Shown piece after piece: positions 52,043-61,395 of a DNA stretch of 64,000 bases. Numbering within the stretch: position 1 is the first letter of the stretch; each line of letters starts with the position of its first letter. This stretch comes from Pelagerythrobacter marensis (GTDB taxonomy: Bacteria; Pseudomonadota; Alphaproteobacteria; Sphingomonadales; Sphingomonadaceae), in NCBI RefSeq assembly GCF_036700095.1, contig NZ_CP144918.1, forward strand, positions 1,985,001 to 2,049,000, read 5' to 3'. The notes beneath the pieces were generated by a model. The model made no database searches and was not told the origin of the DNA. It saw nothing but the letters and a program-made list of their open reading frames with translations. Position numbers and translations under genes: made by a program.

Positions 52043-53353
52043 CTATCCCCGCCCCACGCTGACATAAGTGAAGCCGGCCGCGCGCATGTCGTCGGGCTTG
52101 TAGATGTTCCTGAGATCGACCAGCACCGGCGCATTGGCCAGCGCCTTCACGCGGGCGAAATCGAGCGCGCGGAAGGCATCCCATTCGGTCACGATGACCA
52201 CGGCGTCGGCACCGTCTATCGCCTCGTAGGCGCTGGCGCACATGCGCACTTCCGGCATTAGCGGCGCGGCCTGCTCCATCCCTTCGGGATCGTATCCGGC
52301 GACGTCGACCCCGGCATCGGCCAGCGCCTGGGCGATCGCAATCGCCGGGCTGTCGCGCATGTCGTCGGTATTGGGCTTGAAGGTCAGGCCCAGCAGCGCG
52401 ACTTTCTTGCCGCGTGCGGCGTCCACGCCGCCCAGTGCCTCGATCACCTTGCGGCCCATCGCGCGTTTGCGGGTGTCGTTGGTTTTCACCACCGCCTCGA
52501 CGATGCGCACGGGACTGTCATAATCTTCGGCCGTTTTGAGCAGCGCCAGCGTGTCCTTCGGGAAGCACGAACCGCCGTATCCCGGCCCGGCATGGAGGAA
52601 CTTGGGCCCGATGCGGTTGTCCATGCCGATGCCGCGGCTGATGTCCTGCACGTTGGCGCCGACTTTCTCGCACAGATCGGCCATTTCGTTGATGAAGGTG
52701 ATCTTCGTCGCCAGGAAAGCGTTGGCGGCATATTTGATCAGCTCGGCGCTGCGCCGGCTGACGAACAGGATCGGCGATTCGTTCAGGAACAGCGGGCGAT
52801 AGACTTCGCGCATGACCTCGCGCCCGAATTCGTCCTCCGCCCCGATGACGATGCGATCGGGACGCTTGAAATCGCCGATAGCGGCGCCTTCGCGCAGGAA
52901 TTCGGGGTTCGACACGACGGAGACGCGGTGCGTGCAGCCGGTTTCGGCAATGATCCGTTCCACTTCGTCCCCGGTGCCAACGGGTACGGTGGACTTGGTG
53001 ACGACGACCGCATCGTTCGCGAGCTTCTCGCCCACCTCGCGCGCGACCGCGTGCACGAAGGAAAGATCGGCATGTCCGTCGCCCCGGCGGCTGGGGGTGC
53101 CGACGGCGATGAACACGGCCTGCGCACCCGCGATTCCCGCGGCGAGATCGGTGGTGAACGACAGACGCCCGGCCGCCGTGTTGTTTTCCACCAGCGCGGC
53201 CAGGCCCGGTTCGTAAATCGGCATTATGCCTTCGCAAAGACGGTCGATCTTCGACTGATCCTTGTCGATGCAGACCACTTCGTGGCCGAAGTCGGCAAAG
53301 CAGGCGCCGGAAACAAGGCCGACATAGCCCGAACCGACCATCGCGATTTTCAT
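52043..53353 (-). CDS. ugd: UDP-glucose 6-dehydrogenase
   Basis: A 436-residue enzyme oxidising UDP-glucose to UDP-glucuronate for exopolysaccharide or LPS sugars. The NAD site is MKIAMVGSGYVGLVSGACFA at the N-terminus. The catalytic Cys is in GGSCFPKDTLALL near residue 260, the dimer helix in the middle has NAFLATKITFINEMADLCE, and GLTFKPNTDDMRDSPA begins the UDP-binding domain. The ATG overlaps the stop of an upstream phosphatase gene (ATGA). It could equally act on UDP-sugars such as UDP-N-acetyl forms, but UDP-glucose is most likely. Confidence 0.95.
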   Translation of the reverse strand: MKIAMVGSGYVGLVSGACFADFGHEVVCIDKDQSKIDRLCEGIMPIYEPGLAALVENNTAAGRLSFTTDLAAGIAGAQAVFIAVGTPSRRGDGHADLSFVHAVAREVGEKLANDAVVVTKSTVPVGTGDEVERIIAETGCTHRVSVVSNPEFLREGAAIGDFKRPDRIVIGAEDEFGREVMREVYRPLFLNESPILFVSRRSAELIKYAANAFLATKITFINEMADLCEKVGANVQDISRGIGMDNRIGPKFLHAGPGYGGSCFPKDTLALLKTAEDYDSPVRIVEAVVKTNDTRKRAMGRKVIEALGGVDAARGKKVALLGLTFKPNTDDMRDSPAIAIAQALADAGVDVAGYDPEGMEQAAPLMPEVRMCASAYEAIDGADAVVIVTEWDAFRALDFARVKALANAPVLVDLRNIYKPDDMRAAGFTYVSVGRG

Positions 53354-54153
53354 CGTAAACTCTCCATTTCACAAACCGATAGATCGCCGTCATCGTCGGT
53401 CGCCTGGATATAGCGGCGCGATTGCCCCTCCAGCACCAGGGCGGTCAGCTTGCCGGTACGATAGGCGCCGGTATCGATACCGATGCGATTGTCGCATTCC
53501 TCGATCTCGGGGCAGATCGTATGTCCGTGAACGACGACATGCGAATGGCGCCCCGAATACTTCAGAAACCGGTCGCGGATCCACAGCATGTCATGGCGCG
53601 ACTGTTCCTCCAGCGAGACCTCGGGAAGAATTCCGGCGTGCACGAACAGGTAGTCGCCGATGACGATGTATTCCTCTGCCGCGGCCAGGAACTCGCGATC
53701 GGCGGCGGGCACGGTCTCGTGCATCAGGGCCTGCAGCTCGTCGAGCGTGCTGTCGTTGTAGCGCTTGCGCGGGACACCGTAACTGAGCAGCGTCTCGCGC
53801 CCGCCGTGTTTCAGGAAATGCCGCAGCAGGCGCCGGTCGCCGAAGGATTCGAGGAACATCTCCTCGTGATTGCCGGCGAGGATGCGGGTCGGGCGGCGCG
53901 CCTGGAGTTCGCGCGCGCGGCGCACGACGCCGGCGCTGTCCGGGCCGCGATCGACGAGATCGCCCAGCAGAACGATGGTCGTCTGCGCCGGACCTGCCGC
54001 TTCGTCGTCGCGCTCGATCGCGGCGATCAGTTCGTCGAACAGGTCCAGCCTGCCGTGGATGTCGCCGATGGCATAGACGCGCTGCCCCTCCGGCACGGCC
54101 GGGGCCGGAAGCCTGGTGCGGCTGCGGAAGATCTTGCGTAAAGGTTCGAACAT
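53350..54153 (-). CDS. PPP-type metallophosphatase (Ser/Thr phosphatase/ApaH-like)
   Basis: A 267-residue calcineurin-like phosphoesterase. Signatures in order: GDIHG, GDLVDRGPDS, GNHE, and the HGHT (about residue 220) and GIDTGAY segments, as in phage lambda-type phosphatases. Substrates may be phosphoproteins or dinucleoside polyphosphates. Its stop overlaps the ugd start, so both are one operon; a link to exopolysaccharide control is suggested by position only. An N-terminal basic segment (RKIFRSRTR) precedes the domain. Confidence 0.9.
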   Translation of the reverse strand: MFEPLRKIFRSRTRLPAPAVPEGQRVYAIGDIHGRLDLFDELIAAIERDDEAAGPAQTTIVLLGDLVDRGPDSAGVVRRARELQARRPTRILAGNHEEMFLESFGDRRLLRHFLKHGGRETLLSYGVPRKRYNDSTLDELQALMHETVPAADREFLAAAEEYIVIGDYLFVHAGILPEVSLEEQSRHDMLWIRDRFLKYSGRHSHVVVHGHTICPEIEECDNRIGIDTGAYRTGKLTALVLEGQSRRYIQATDDDGDLSVCEMESLR

Positions 54154-54301
54154 CGGATTGCTTCGGAACGTGAACCCGCCGCCGATAGGGCAGCGGCCCG
54201 CGCGCGGCAACCGGTGTCTGCGTGCGGCGCGGCCACACGACTGGTGCATGAAATCAACAGTACGATGGCTGAATCGCGGTTGAGGAAATATTTCTTGTGC
54301 G

Positions 54302-54320
54302 GTGCAGCACCATGCTGCAC
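54302..54320. promoter_or_regulatory. Perfect inverted repeat upstream of the TorF-type porin gene
   Basis: GTGCAGCA-CCA-TGCTGCAC, 8-base arms with a 3-base centre, 99 bases before the porin ATG, within a 265-base gap shared with the divergent phosphatase. It could be an operator or a leader hairpin. Nothing else in the gap stands out. Confidence 0.5.
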
Positions 54321-54418
54321 GATTGTTTCGCGTCCGCAAGAGTGTGCTCGACAAAGCGAAGCACCCGGCGGACCGGCAGGTGGGACGAAGCACAACTGCA
54401 AACGCAAGGAAGTTTGTC

Positions 54419-55180
54419 ATGCTCACGTCCATCCGCGGCCTTGCGGCCGCAACCTTTCTTACATCCACGGTCATGGTCGCTGTGCCCGCACAGGCGCAGG
54501 ACCGGGCCGATCCCCCGGCGGCGGTGGAGGTGTCCGGCAATGTCGCGATCACCAGCGACTATCGCTTCCGCGGGGTTTCGCTGTCGGGCGGCGATCTCGC
54601 CATCCAGGGCGGCATCGACCTGACGCACGCAAGCGGGTTCTACGTCGGCACCTGGGGCAGCTCGATCGACGATGGCGGGACCGATCTGCTCGGCGATGTC
54701 GAGCTGGACCTTTACGGCGGCTGGAGCGGCGAAGTATCCGACGGAGTGACGCTGGATGTCGGTCTCCTCTATTACATGTACCCGACCGAGGGGCTGGGCG
54801 CCGATACCGACTATTTCGAACCCTATGCCTCTGTCGCGTTCACTCTGGGGCCGGCCGAGGCCACGCTCGGTGCTGCCTACGCCTTCGACCAGGACGCGCT
54901 GGGCGACAGCGACAACCTCTACGTCTATACCGACCTGGGCATCGGCATTCCGAATACGCCGATCAGTCTCAGCGGGCATCTCGGCTATACCGACGGGGTG
55001 CTGGCGCCGCCTGCGCTTGCCGGCTCGACCGACGAGAGCGGGTTGGACTGGGCGCTGGGCGCCAGCGCCACGGTCCTGGGCGGGCTGGAGATCGGCGTTA
55101 CCTATGTCGGCACCGAAGGGCCTTCGGTCGACGGCCTGACCGACGATGCCGTGGTGGCAACGCTGGGCATGAGTTTCTGA
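54419..55180 (+). CDS. TorF-family putative porin (TIGR02001)
   Basis: A 253-residue outer-membrane protein. Signal peptide about 1-27, then the family start AAVEVSGNVAITSDYRFRGVSLSGGDLAIQGGID. A series of beta strands with alternating hydrophobic residues and a C-terminal aromatic end (ATLGMSF) follows. Members of TIGR02001 are often next to nitrogen-regulated genes, but none (glnK, amtB) is here. Expected to form an 8-12 strand barrel; the substrate is unknown. Transcribed alone, with a strong inverted repeat upstream. Confidence 0.88.
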   Translation: MLTSIRGLAAATFLTSTVMVAVPAQAQDRADPPAAVEVSGNVAITSDYRFRGVSLSGGDLAIQGGIDLTHASGFYVGTWGSSIDDGGTDLLGDVELDLYGGWSGEVSDGVTLDVGLLYYMYPTEGLGADTDYFEPYASVAFTLGPAEATLGAAYAFDQDALGDSDNLYVYTDLGIGIPNTPISLSGHLGYTDGVLAPPALAGSTDESGLDWALGASATVLGGLEIGVTYVGTEGPSVDGLTDDAVVATLGMSF

Positions 55181-55239
55181 CGGGGGGAGCATGGGGCGCC
55201 CGGCGAAGGGCGGCCCGTGCCTCGCCTTGCGGCGGCGCG

Positions 55240-55995
55240 TCAGTCGAGCGAGAAATCGATCGTGGTGACGACGCGGACCTTCTTGTACGGCGTGTCGGAC
55301 ACGCCCCAGCCGCCGGCGTCGCCATCGCGCGCCTCGATCGAGAAATAGCCCTGGGTCGCGTGGCGGATGGTACCCACGTCGGCACCGCTGTCCTTGGCAA
55401 ATTGCTCTGCTGCCGCGCGGGCATCGCGGGTGGCGTCGGCCACCATTTCCGGCTTGATCGCGTCGAGTTCGGTGAAAGTGTAGGATATGGCCGATCCGTC
55501 TTCGAGCACCACCCCGCGACGGACCAGTTCCACCTGGCGCCTGGCCGCGGTCTGGGCGCGCTCGATATCCTCGGTGCGCAGCGACAGCCGCTGACGGACC
55601 GTGTATCTGCCGACCCCTTCGCTGTCGGTGTAGTAATTGACGTTCACGCCGGTCGGCTGGAGCGCTTCGGCCGGGAAGCCCAGATCCTCGAAAAACGCCT
55701 CTATCGATGCGGTGTCCCGGTCGACGCCGGCCTGGGCGCTCGCCAGATCGGTCGCGGTCGAGGAATAGGAAATCGTCCAGGTTGCGAGGTCCGCAGTCAC
55801 CTCGCGTTCGGCAAGCCCGCGCACAGTCACCGAACGGTCGGCATGTTTCGCGCGGACCAGCCCGTCGCCCAGCAGGAAGCCGCCTGCGACAAGGCCCGCG
55901 GCAACGATCGCCGCACTCGCCAGCCACCCCCGGATTTGCGGTTCGCGCCAGAATGCGGTGGAGGTCGGCGAGGGGGACACGCTATTGTCGGTCAT
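55240..55995 (-). CDS. SIMPL-domain protein (DUF541), membrane-anchored
   Basis: A 251-residue protein: short cytoplasmic N-terminus, one transmembrane helix about 25-44, and a periplasmic SIMPL/DUF541 domain from about 55 to the end. The latter carries VTVRGLAEREVTADLATWTISYSS and QRLSLRTEDIERAQTAARR, then AAAEQFAKDSGADVGTIRHATQG. SIMPL proteins form oligomeric rings (Brucella BP26 is a member), but their role is unclear. Start at 55995. Stand-alone gene. Confidence 0.9.
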   Translation of the reverse strand: MTDNSVSPSPTSTAFWREPQIRGWLASAAIVAAGLVAGGFLLGDGLVRAKHADRSVTVRGLAEREVTADLATWTISYSSTATDLASAQAGVDRDTASIEAFFEDLGFPAEALQPTGVNVNYYTDSEGVGRYTVRQRLSLRTEDIERAQTAARRQVELVRRGVVLEDGSAISYTFTELDAIKPEMVADATRDARAAAEQFAKDSGADVGTIRHATQGYFSIEARDGDAGGWGVSDTPYKKVRVVTTIDFSLD

Positions 55996-56090
55996 GGCAA
56001 TCCTTCCCAGATGCGCGGGTGAGAAATGCTGCAGATAAGTCTGTCGCGATGAACCGTGCTTTAATATCGATGAATGGAGTTCAAGGGTAA

Positions 56091-56528
56091 ATGGTCAAGT
56101 TCCTGCACACTATGATTCGCGTTTCCGATATCGACGAAACGCTGGCCTTCTTCCGCCTGATCGGGCTGGAGGAAGTGCGTCGATTCGATAACGAGAAAGG
56201 GCGTTTCACGCTGGTTTTCCTCGCCGCACCGGGCGAGGAAGGCGTGGCCGAGGTCGAGCTGACGTACAATTGGCCGGCCGAAGACGGCAGCGCACCGGAA
56301 CAATATACCGGCGGGCGCAATTTCGGCCATCTCGCCTACCGCGTCGACAACATTTACGAGACCTGCCAGCGGCTGATGGACGCCGGGGTCACGATCAATC
56401 GCCCCCCGCGCGACGGGCATATGGCATTCGTCCGCTCGCCCGACGGCATTTCGATCGAACTGCTGCAGGACGGACACCTGCCGCCGCAGGAGCCCTGGGC
56501 CAGCATGGAAAACACCGGGACCTGGTGA
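56091..56528 (+). CDS. gloA: Lactoylglutathione lyase (glyoxalase I)
   Basis: A 145-residue VOC-family enzyme converting the methylglyoxal-glutathione adduct to lactoylglutathione. Metal ligands: His6 (LHTMIRVSD), Glu56 (VELTYNW), His79 ([10 protein letters not shown]) and Glu124 (GISIELLQ). [13 protein letters not shown] is the typical C-terminal motif. The short length fits the Ni-type, non-zinc glyoxalase I. Convergent with nhaA, 24 bases apart. Confidence 0.95.
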   Translation: MVKFLHTMIRVSDIDETLAFFRLIGLEEVRRFDNEKGRFTLVFLAAPGEEGVAEVELTYNWPAEDGSAPEQYTGGRNFGHLAYRVDNIYETCQRLMDAGVTINRPPRDGHMAFVRSPDGISIELLQDGHLPPQEPWASMENTGTW

Positions 56529-56552
56529 CAGACCCCGGCTGCCGGGGCCTGG

Positions 56553-57770
56553 TCAGTTCTCCCTGGCCAGGCCCTGGATATCGCCGGGATGCCGGGTCGT
56601 CATCCGCAGGATGGCGTAGCCGAGTACCGCCGAGCAGGCAGAGCCGAGCAGGATGCCGATCTTGGCTTCGTCGATCAGCAGGCGGTAGCCGGGGAAGGCC
56701 AGTTCCCCGATGAAGAGCGACATCGTGAAGCCGATCCCGCACAGGATCGACACGCCCCAGATCTCCGGCCAGCTGGCCCCGTGGGGGCGCGGCGCGAAGC
56801 CGATCTTGTCGGCGGCGAAGATGGCGGCGACGATCCCGACCTGCTTGCCCAGGAACAGGCCGGCGGCAATCGCCAGCGGGAGAGGCGCGAAGACGCCTTC
56901 GACGCCCAGGTCGGACAAGTCCACTCCGGCGTTGGCGAAGCCGAACACCGGGACGATCAGATAGGCGCTCCACGGCGCCAGCCCGTGTTCCAGATTCTCC
57001 AGCATCGTATCGTCGTTCTTGCCCCGCATCGGGATGGTCAGCGCCGCGACGACCCCGGCAATGGTCGCGTGAACGCCGGAGTTGAGCACGAAGAACCATA
57101 GCGCGACCGCCAGAAGCAGGAACGGGACGACCGTTTTCACCCGCATGCGATTGAGCGCGAGCATGATCCCGACGATCACGATCGCGCCGATCAGCCAGGT
57201 CAGCTTGATTCCGGCGGTATAGGCGATCGCGATAATCAGGACTGCGCCGATATCGTCGACGATCGCGACGGTGAGCAGGAACAGCCGCAGGGATGCGGGC
57301 ACCCGGTTGCCCAGCAGGCCCAGAACGCCCATTGCAAAGGCGATGTCGGTCGCGGCGGGTATCGCCCAGCCCTGGACCAGTTGGGGCGCCTCCCCATGAA
57401 CGAAAAACAGGTAGACCGCCGCCGGAACCACCATTCCCGCGACGGCCGCCAGGACCGGCAGCCGCCGCTGGCTGGCGGTGCTGAGCTGCCCTTCGATCCA
57501 TTCGCGTTTCACTTCCAGTCCGACGACGAAGAAGAATATCGCCATCAGGCCGTCGTTGACCCACAGATGCAGCGTGTCGAGCTTCGGCACGGGCGTAAAG
57601 GCCAGCCGGCCGTGGAACAGCTCGTGATACTCGTGCGCAAGCGTCGAATTGGCGAGCAGCATTGCCGCCGCGGCGACCAGAATCAGCAGGATCCCGGCGG
57701 ACGCGTCGCCGACAAACAGGGCGCGGACAGGGGCGAACAGGGCTCGGATTGGATCGGGTGCTTTTGCCAT
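56553..57770 (-). CDS. nhaA: Na+/H+ antiporter NhaA
   Basis: A 405-residue inner-membrane antiporter exchanging two H+ for one Na+. The ion-binding Asp pair is in TVAIVDDIGAVLIIAI, and the helix IV/XI crossing segments are ATDIAFAMGVLGLLG and CGIGFTMSLFIGELAF. The N-terminal DASAGILLILVAAAAMLLANS is the family start. The helical count (about 12) and length fit. This is the second Na+/H+ antiporter of the window, fitting a marine or saline lifestyle (inference). Confidence 0.96.
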   Translation of the reverse strand: MAKAPDPIRALFAPVRALFVGDASAGILLILVAAAAMLLANSTLAHEYHELFHGRLAFTPVPKLDTLHLWVNDGLMAIFFFVVGLEVKREWIEGQLSTASQRRLPVLAAVAGMVVPAAVYLFFVHGEAPQLVQGWAIPAATDIAFAMGVLGLLGNRVPASLRLFLLTVAIVDDIGAVLIIAIAYTAGIKLTWLIGAIVIVGIMLALNRMRVKTVVPFLLLAVALWFFVLNSGVHATIAGVVAALTIPMRGKNDDTMLENLEHGLAPWSAYLIVPVFGFANAGVDLSDLGVEGVFAPLPLAIAAGLFLGKQVGIVAAIFAADKIGFAPRPHGASWPEIWGVSILCGIGFTMSLFIGELAFPGYRLLIDEAKIGILLGSACSAVLGYAILRMTTRHPGDIQGLAREN

Positions 57771-57850
57771 CGGTCTGCTCCATTTCGGATTTCGGCGCGC
57801 GTTGCAAGGGTGACTGTAGTTAGTTAGGTAAGTTGCCCGGGGGGAAGGGG

Positions 57851-59260
57851 ATGGGACCCGGCGATTTCGTGCTGTTCGAATGGCTCGTGCTCATGGAGCG
57901 CGAGCTTCTTATTTTCGCCGGCGTCTTCTTTCTGGCGGGGGCGGTGGACGAATTCGCCGTGGATCTCGCCTGGATCTGGCTGCGCGCGACCGGAAGGGGG
58001 CGTGCGCGGCTTCACGATTCGGAGCCGGCCGGCCGAACGGGGCGCGGCCGCCTGTCGGGCCGGGCTGCCGTCTTCATTCCCGCCTGGCGGGAGGATGCCG
58101 TGATCGGCACAACCGTCCGCCACATGCTCGGCGCGTGGTCCGATCCCGATCTGCGGATCTACGTCGGATGCTACCGCAACGATCCGTCCACGGTTGCCGC
58201 CGCCGCGGCAGCCGCCAGCGGGCAATCGAGAGTGAGGATCGTGATTCACGAGGCTTGCGGGCCGACCACCAAGGCCGATTGCCTCAATCGGCTCTACCGC
58301 GCGCTGGAGGAGGACGAGGCGCGAAGCGGCGAACGCGCGGCCATGGTCCTGCTCCACGATGCAGAGGATATGGCCGACCCGGCCGCGCTGGGCCTGATGC
58401 GCGAAGCGATGCGCGAAGCGGACCTGGTGCAGTTGCCGGTATTGCCGTTGCCGCAGCGCGATTCCCGCTGGATCGGCAGCCATTACTGCGAAGAATTTGC
58501 CGAAGCCCACGGCAAGGCGCTGGTCGTGCGCGATGCCTTGCGCGCGGGCATTCCCCTGGCCGGCGTCGGCTGCGCCATTTCCCGCGAGGCGCTGACGCTG
58601 CTCGCCAGGCATCGCGGCGCGGCTGCGCCTTTCGCCGCCGAATCGCTGACCGAGGATTACGAAATCGGCCTGGACATCGCCGCGCTGGGCGGGCGGACGC
58701 GCTTCGTCCGCCGGCGCGCCGGCGACGGGCGGCTGATCGCCACGCGCGCCTATTTCCCCCCGAAACTGAACCAGGCGGTTCGGCAGAAGACCCGCTGGAT
58801 CTTCGGCATCGCCTTCCAGGGCTGGGACCGACTGGGCTGGAGAGGTTCTCCGGCAGAAGTGTGGATGCGCCTGCGCGATCGGCGCGGCCCGTTCAACGCG
58901 CTTCTCCTGGCGATCGCCTATTTCCTGCTCGTCATCGCCGCGGCCGGATCGCTTGCCGAATTGCTCGGCTTCGGGGAGCGTCCCGGCTTCTCGCCGATGC
59001 TGACTGTGTTGCTCTGGGCCAATCTCGGCTTTCTGGGCTGGCGCTGCGTCTTGCGTTTCGCCTTCACGGCCCGCGAATACGGCGCGATGGAAGGCCTGCG
59101 GGCGGTGCTGCGCCTGCCGCTTGCGAATATCGTCGCGATCATGGCGGCTCGTCGCGCGCTGTCGGCATATGTCCGCAGCCTCGGCGGCGCGGTGCCCACC
59201 TGGGACAAGACCGAACATCGCCTCCACCCGGCGCTCGCGATCGAGCGGGGGGCGCCATGA
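57851..59260 (+). CDS. NfrB-like membrane glycosyltransferase (GT2)
   Basis: A 469-residue inner-membrane protein. An N-terminal helix (about 12-38) precedes a GT-A domain with AVFIPAWREDAVIG, YVGCYRNDPST, a catalytic DAED-like motif (LLHDAEDMAD), TEDYEIGLD, and the QxxRW-like RQKTRWIFGIAFQGW. Two to three C-terminal helices follow. This is the architecture of NfrB, the inner-membrane glycosyltransferase paired with outer-membrane NfrA in phage N4 adsorption. The ATG at 57851 has a GGGGGAAGG site. Its stop overlaps the next gene (ATGA), whose product looks outer-membrane. Confidence 0.88.
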   Translation: MGPGDFVLFEWLVLMERELLIFAGVFFLAGAVDEFAVDLAWIWLRATGRGRARLHDSEPAGRTGRGRLSGRAAVFIPAWREDAVIGTTVRHMLGAWSDPDLRIYVGCYRNDPSTVAAAAAAASGQSRVRIVIHEACGPTTKADCLNRLYRALEEDEARSGERAAMVLLHDAEDMADPAALGLMREAMREADLVQLPVLPLPQRDSRWIGSHYCEEFAEAHGKALVVRDALRAGIPLAGVGCAISREALTLLARHRGAAAPFAAESLTEDYEIGLDIAALGGRTRFVRRRAGDGRLIATRAYFPPKLNQAVRQKTRWIFGIAFQGWDRLGWRGSPAEVWMRLRDRRGPFNALLLAIAYFLLVIAAAGSLAELLGFGERPGFSPMLTVLLWANLGFLGWRCVLRFAFTAREYGAMEGLRAVLRLPLANIVAIMAARRALSAYVRSLGGAVPTWDKTEHRLHPALAIERGAP

Positions 59261-60399
59261 TCGCGGGAATCGCAGGCCGCCGGGGCCAGCCGCTGATGAT
59301 GCTGGCACTGGTGCTGACCTGCTGGATCGGCGGCCGGGCACTGACCTGGGAATCGCCCTTCGTGCTGCCGGCGGCGGTGTTCGAAACGCTCGCCGACAAA
59401 GGCCCCGCCGGGCGGACGAACGCGGCCCGCACTCCCGAACCGGTCGCGCCCCGATGGGCAGTGGCGCCGACTTTGCCTGCCGGAACAGCCGACAGGCCTG
59501 CCGATGCGGTTCGTTCGCACCGTTCCGGTCCCTGGACGGCCGATCGCGCTTCGCCTTCGGCTCGGCCTGAGACCGGTACGGTGATGGCCGGCCACCAGCT
59601 CCTGTGGCTTGCGGCGATGGGCCGCCTGCCCGTCCCCGCCGATGTCGCCACGGTGCTGTATCGCGGCGCCATCCCCGATCCGCCCTGGGCACGCCCGGCC
59701 CCGAGCACCGCTCCGGCAAGAGGGGAAAATCCGAAGCGCTGGTCGTTCGATTCCTGGCTGCTGCTGCGGGCGGGCGCGACCGGGACCGGAACCGTTCGGG
59801 CGGGCGCCGGACCGGGTCTCTACGGCGCCAGTCAGGCCGGCGCCGTGGTCCGCTATCGTCTCGATCCGGGCAATGCCCACCGGCCCGCAGCGCACTTGCG
59901 GGCGACCCGGGCCTTTGCCGCCGGGGCGGACAGCGAACTGGGTGCAGGCCTTTCGGCCAGGCCGTTGCCCCCGGTTCCGGTCGCGATACATGCCGAAATG
60001 CGCCTGGCGCGCAGCGAAGACGGCGCCGCGGTCGATTTTCGACCGGCGGTGTTCGCCGTTACGGAGCTTCCCCCGGCGCGCCTCGCGCATCGCTTGCGCG
60101 GGCAGGCCTATGCCCAGGCCGGCTATGTCGGCGGCGATTTCGCCACGGCCTTCGTGGACGGGCAGGCGAGGGTCGAGCGCGAGCTGGCGCGCTTCGACCT
60201 CGGCACCGTGCACGCGGGGGCGGGGGCATGGGGCGGGGCACAGAAGGGCGCGGCCCGGCTCGACGTCGGCCCCGGTGCGCGCTTCGAAATCGCAGCCGGG
60301 TCCACGCCGGCACGCCTCGCCGTCGACTACCGCATACGCGTGGCCGGGCAGAGCGCACCGGGATCGGGAATCGCGGTTACCTTGTCGACCGGCTTCTGA
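59257..60399 (+). CDS. Outer-membrane-like partner of the NfrB-type glycosyltransferase (NfrA C-terminal-like)
   Basis: A 380-residue protein coupled to the glycosyltransferase by a 4-base overlap. An N-terminal signal/anchor (about 12-28) and a long Ala/Pro/Arg-rich low-complexity region to about 150 precede the C-terminal part. From there on, alternating beta-strand patterns (LRAGATGTGTVRAGAGPGLYGASQAGAVV, LAHRLRGQAYAQAGYVGGD) resemble a beta barrel of the NfrA C-terminal type and end in VTLSTGF. Family assignment is tentative; I judge it by topology and context. A glycan-secretion pair is the simplest reading. Confidence 0.65.
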   Translation: MIAGIAGRRGQPLMMLALVLTCWIGGRALTWESPFVLPAAVFETLADKGPAGRTNAARTPEPVAPRWAVAPTLPAGTADRPADAVRSHRSGPWTADRASPSARPETGTVMAGHQLLWLAAMGRLPVPADVATVLYRGAIPDPPWARPAPSTAPARGENPKRWSFDSWLLLRAGATGTGTVRAGAGPGLYGASQAGAVVRYRLDPGNAHRPAAHLRATRAFAAGADSELGAGLSARPLPPVPVAIHAEMRLARSEDGAAVDFRPAVFAVTELPPARLAHRLRGQAYAQAGYVGGDFATAFVDGQARVERELARFDLGTVHAGAGAWGGAQKGAARLDVGPGARFEIAAGSTPARLAVDYRIRVAGQSAPGSGIAVTLSTGF

Positions 60400-60480
60400 C
60401 CGTTCCCGACCGACCTCGGAAAGCGCGAGGATGGCGGCTACGGCATTGCAGGTTGGATGCCCGGCGCTTAGGGCGATGAC

Positions 60481-61395
60481 ATGGACGTTTACCTCCCCAT
60501 TGCGAACCTCTCGGTCAACGGGCTGGTCATTATCGCACTGGGGGCGCTGACCGGCGTTCTTTCCGGCTTGTTCGGCGTCGGCGGGGGGTTTCTCACCACG
60601 CCGCTGCTGATCTTCTACGGCGTGCCGCCCACCGTGGCCGCGGCTTCGGCATCGACCCAGGTCACCGGGGCCAGCGTGTCCGGCGTTCTGGCGCACGGCC
60701 GCCGCAACGGCGTGGATTACCGGATGGGCCTCGTGACCGTTGGCGGAGGGGTGATCGGGGCCGGTATCGGCGCGCTGCTGTTCCGATTTTTCCAGGCGAT
60801 CGGCCAGATCGATACGGTCATCAGCATCCTCTACGTCCTTATGCTGGGCACGATCGGCTCGCTGATGGCGAAAGAAGCCTGGGAGGCGGTCCGGTCCGGC
60901 GAGGCGAGCGACAAGCGGCCGCCGAAGAGGCGTCGCCACCATCGTCTGATCGCGATGCTTCCGTTGCGCTGGCGCTTTTACGGCTCCGGCCTCTACATCT
61001 CGCCCATCGCGCCGCTCCTGCTGGGCGTCGCGGTCGGGGCCCTGACCATGCTGATGGGCGTGGGCGGCGGGTTCATTCTCGTGCCGGCGATGCTCTATAT
61101 CCTCGGCATGAGCGCGAACGTGGTGGTCGGAACCTCGCTGTTCAACATCCTGTTCGTGACGATGGCCACGACGATGATGCACGCCCTGACGACGCACGCG
61201 GTCGACATCGTGCTGGTCGCGCTGCTCCTGATCGGTTCCGTCACCGGCGCCCAGTTCGGCACGCAGATCGCCCAGAAGTTCAAGCCCGAATATCTGCGCC
61301 TGGTCCTCGCTGCGATCGTCCTGTTGGTGGCGTTACGAATGTTCTTCGGCCTTTTCGTCAGGCCCGACGAGATCTACACGGTGGTGCCGCTGTGA
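60481..61395 (+). CDS. TauE/SafE family sulfite/anion exporter
   Basis: A 304-residue membrane protein of eight to nine helices (PF01925). The duplicated signature GxLSGLFGVGGGFLTTPLL occurs near residues 24-42, with its second copy (LTMLMGVGGGFILVPAMLYIL) in the second half. Family members export sulfite or sulfoacetate, or take up taurine-derived anions. The stop overlaps the next gene as GTGA, tying it to a TIGR02186 protein, a pairing seen in alphaproteobacteria. Substrate uncertain. Confidence 0.92.
   Translation: MDVYLPIANLSVNGLVIIALGALTGVLSGLFGVGGGFLTTPLLIFYGVPPTVAAASASTQVTGASVSGVLAHGRRNGVDYRMGLVTVGGGVIGAGIGALLFRFFQAIGQIDTVISILYVLMLGTIGSLMAKEAWEAVRSGEASDKRPPKRRRHHRLIAMLPLRWRFYGSGLYISPIAPLLLGVAVGALTMLMGVGGGFILVPAMLYILGMSANVVVGTSLFNILFVTMATTMMHALTTHAVDIVLVALLLIGSVTGAQFGTQIAQKFKPEYLRLVLAAIVLLVALRMFFGLFVRPDEIYTVVPL

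Noticed and set aside
53350-54153. ApaH (diadenosine tetraphosphatase) as a firm call
   Set aside because: The PPP motifs are shared by ApaH, PrpA/PrpB and lambda-type phosphatases; the sequence alone does not decide, so no gene symbol is given.
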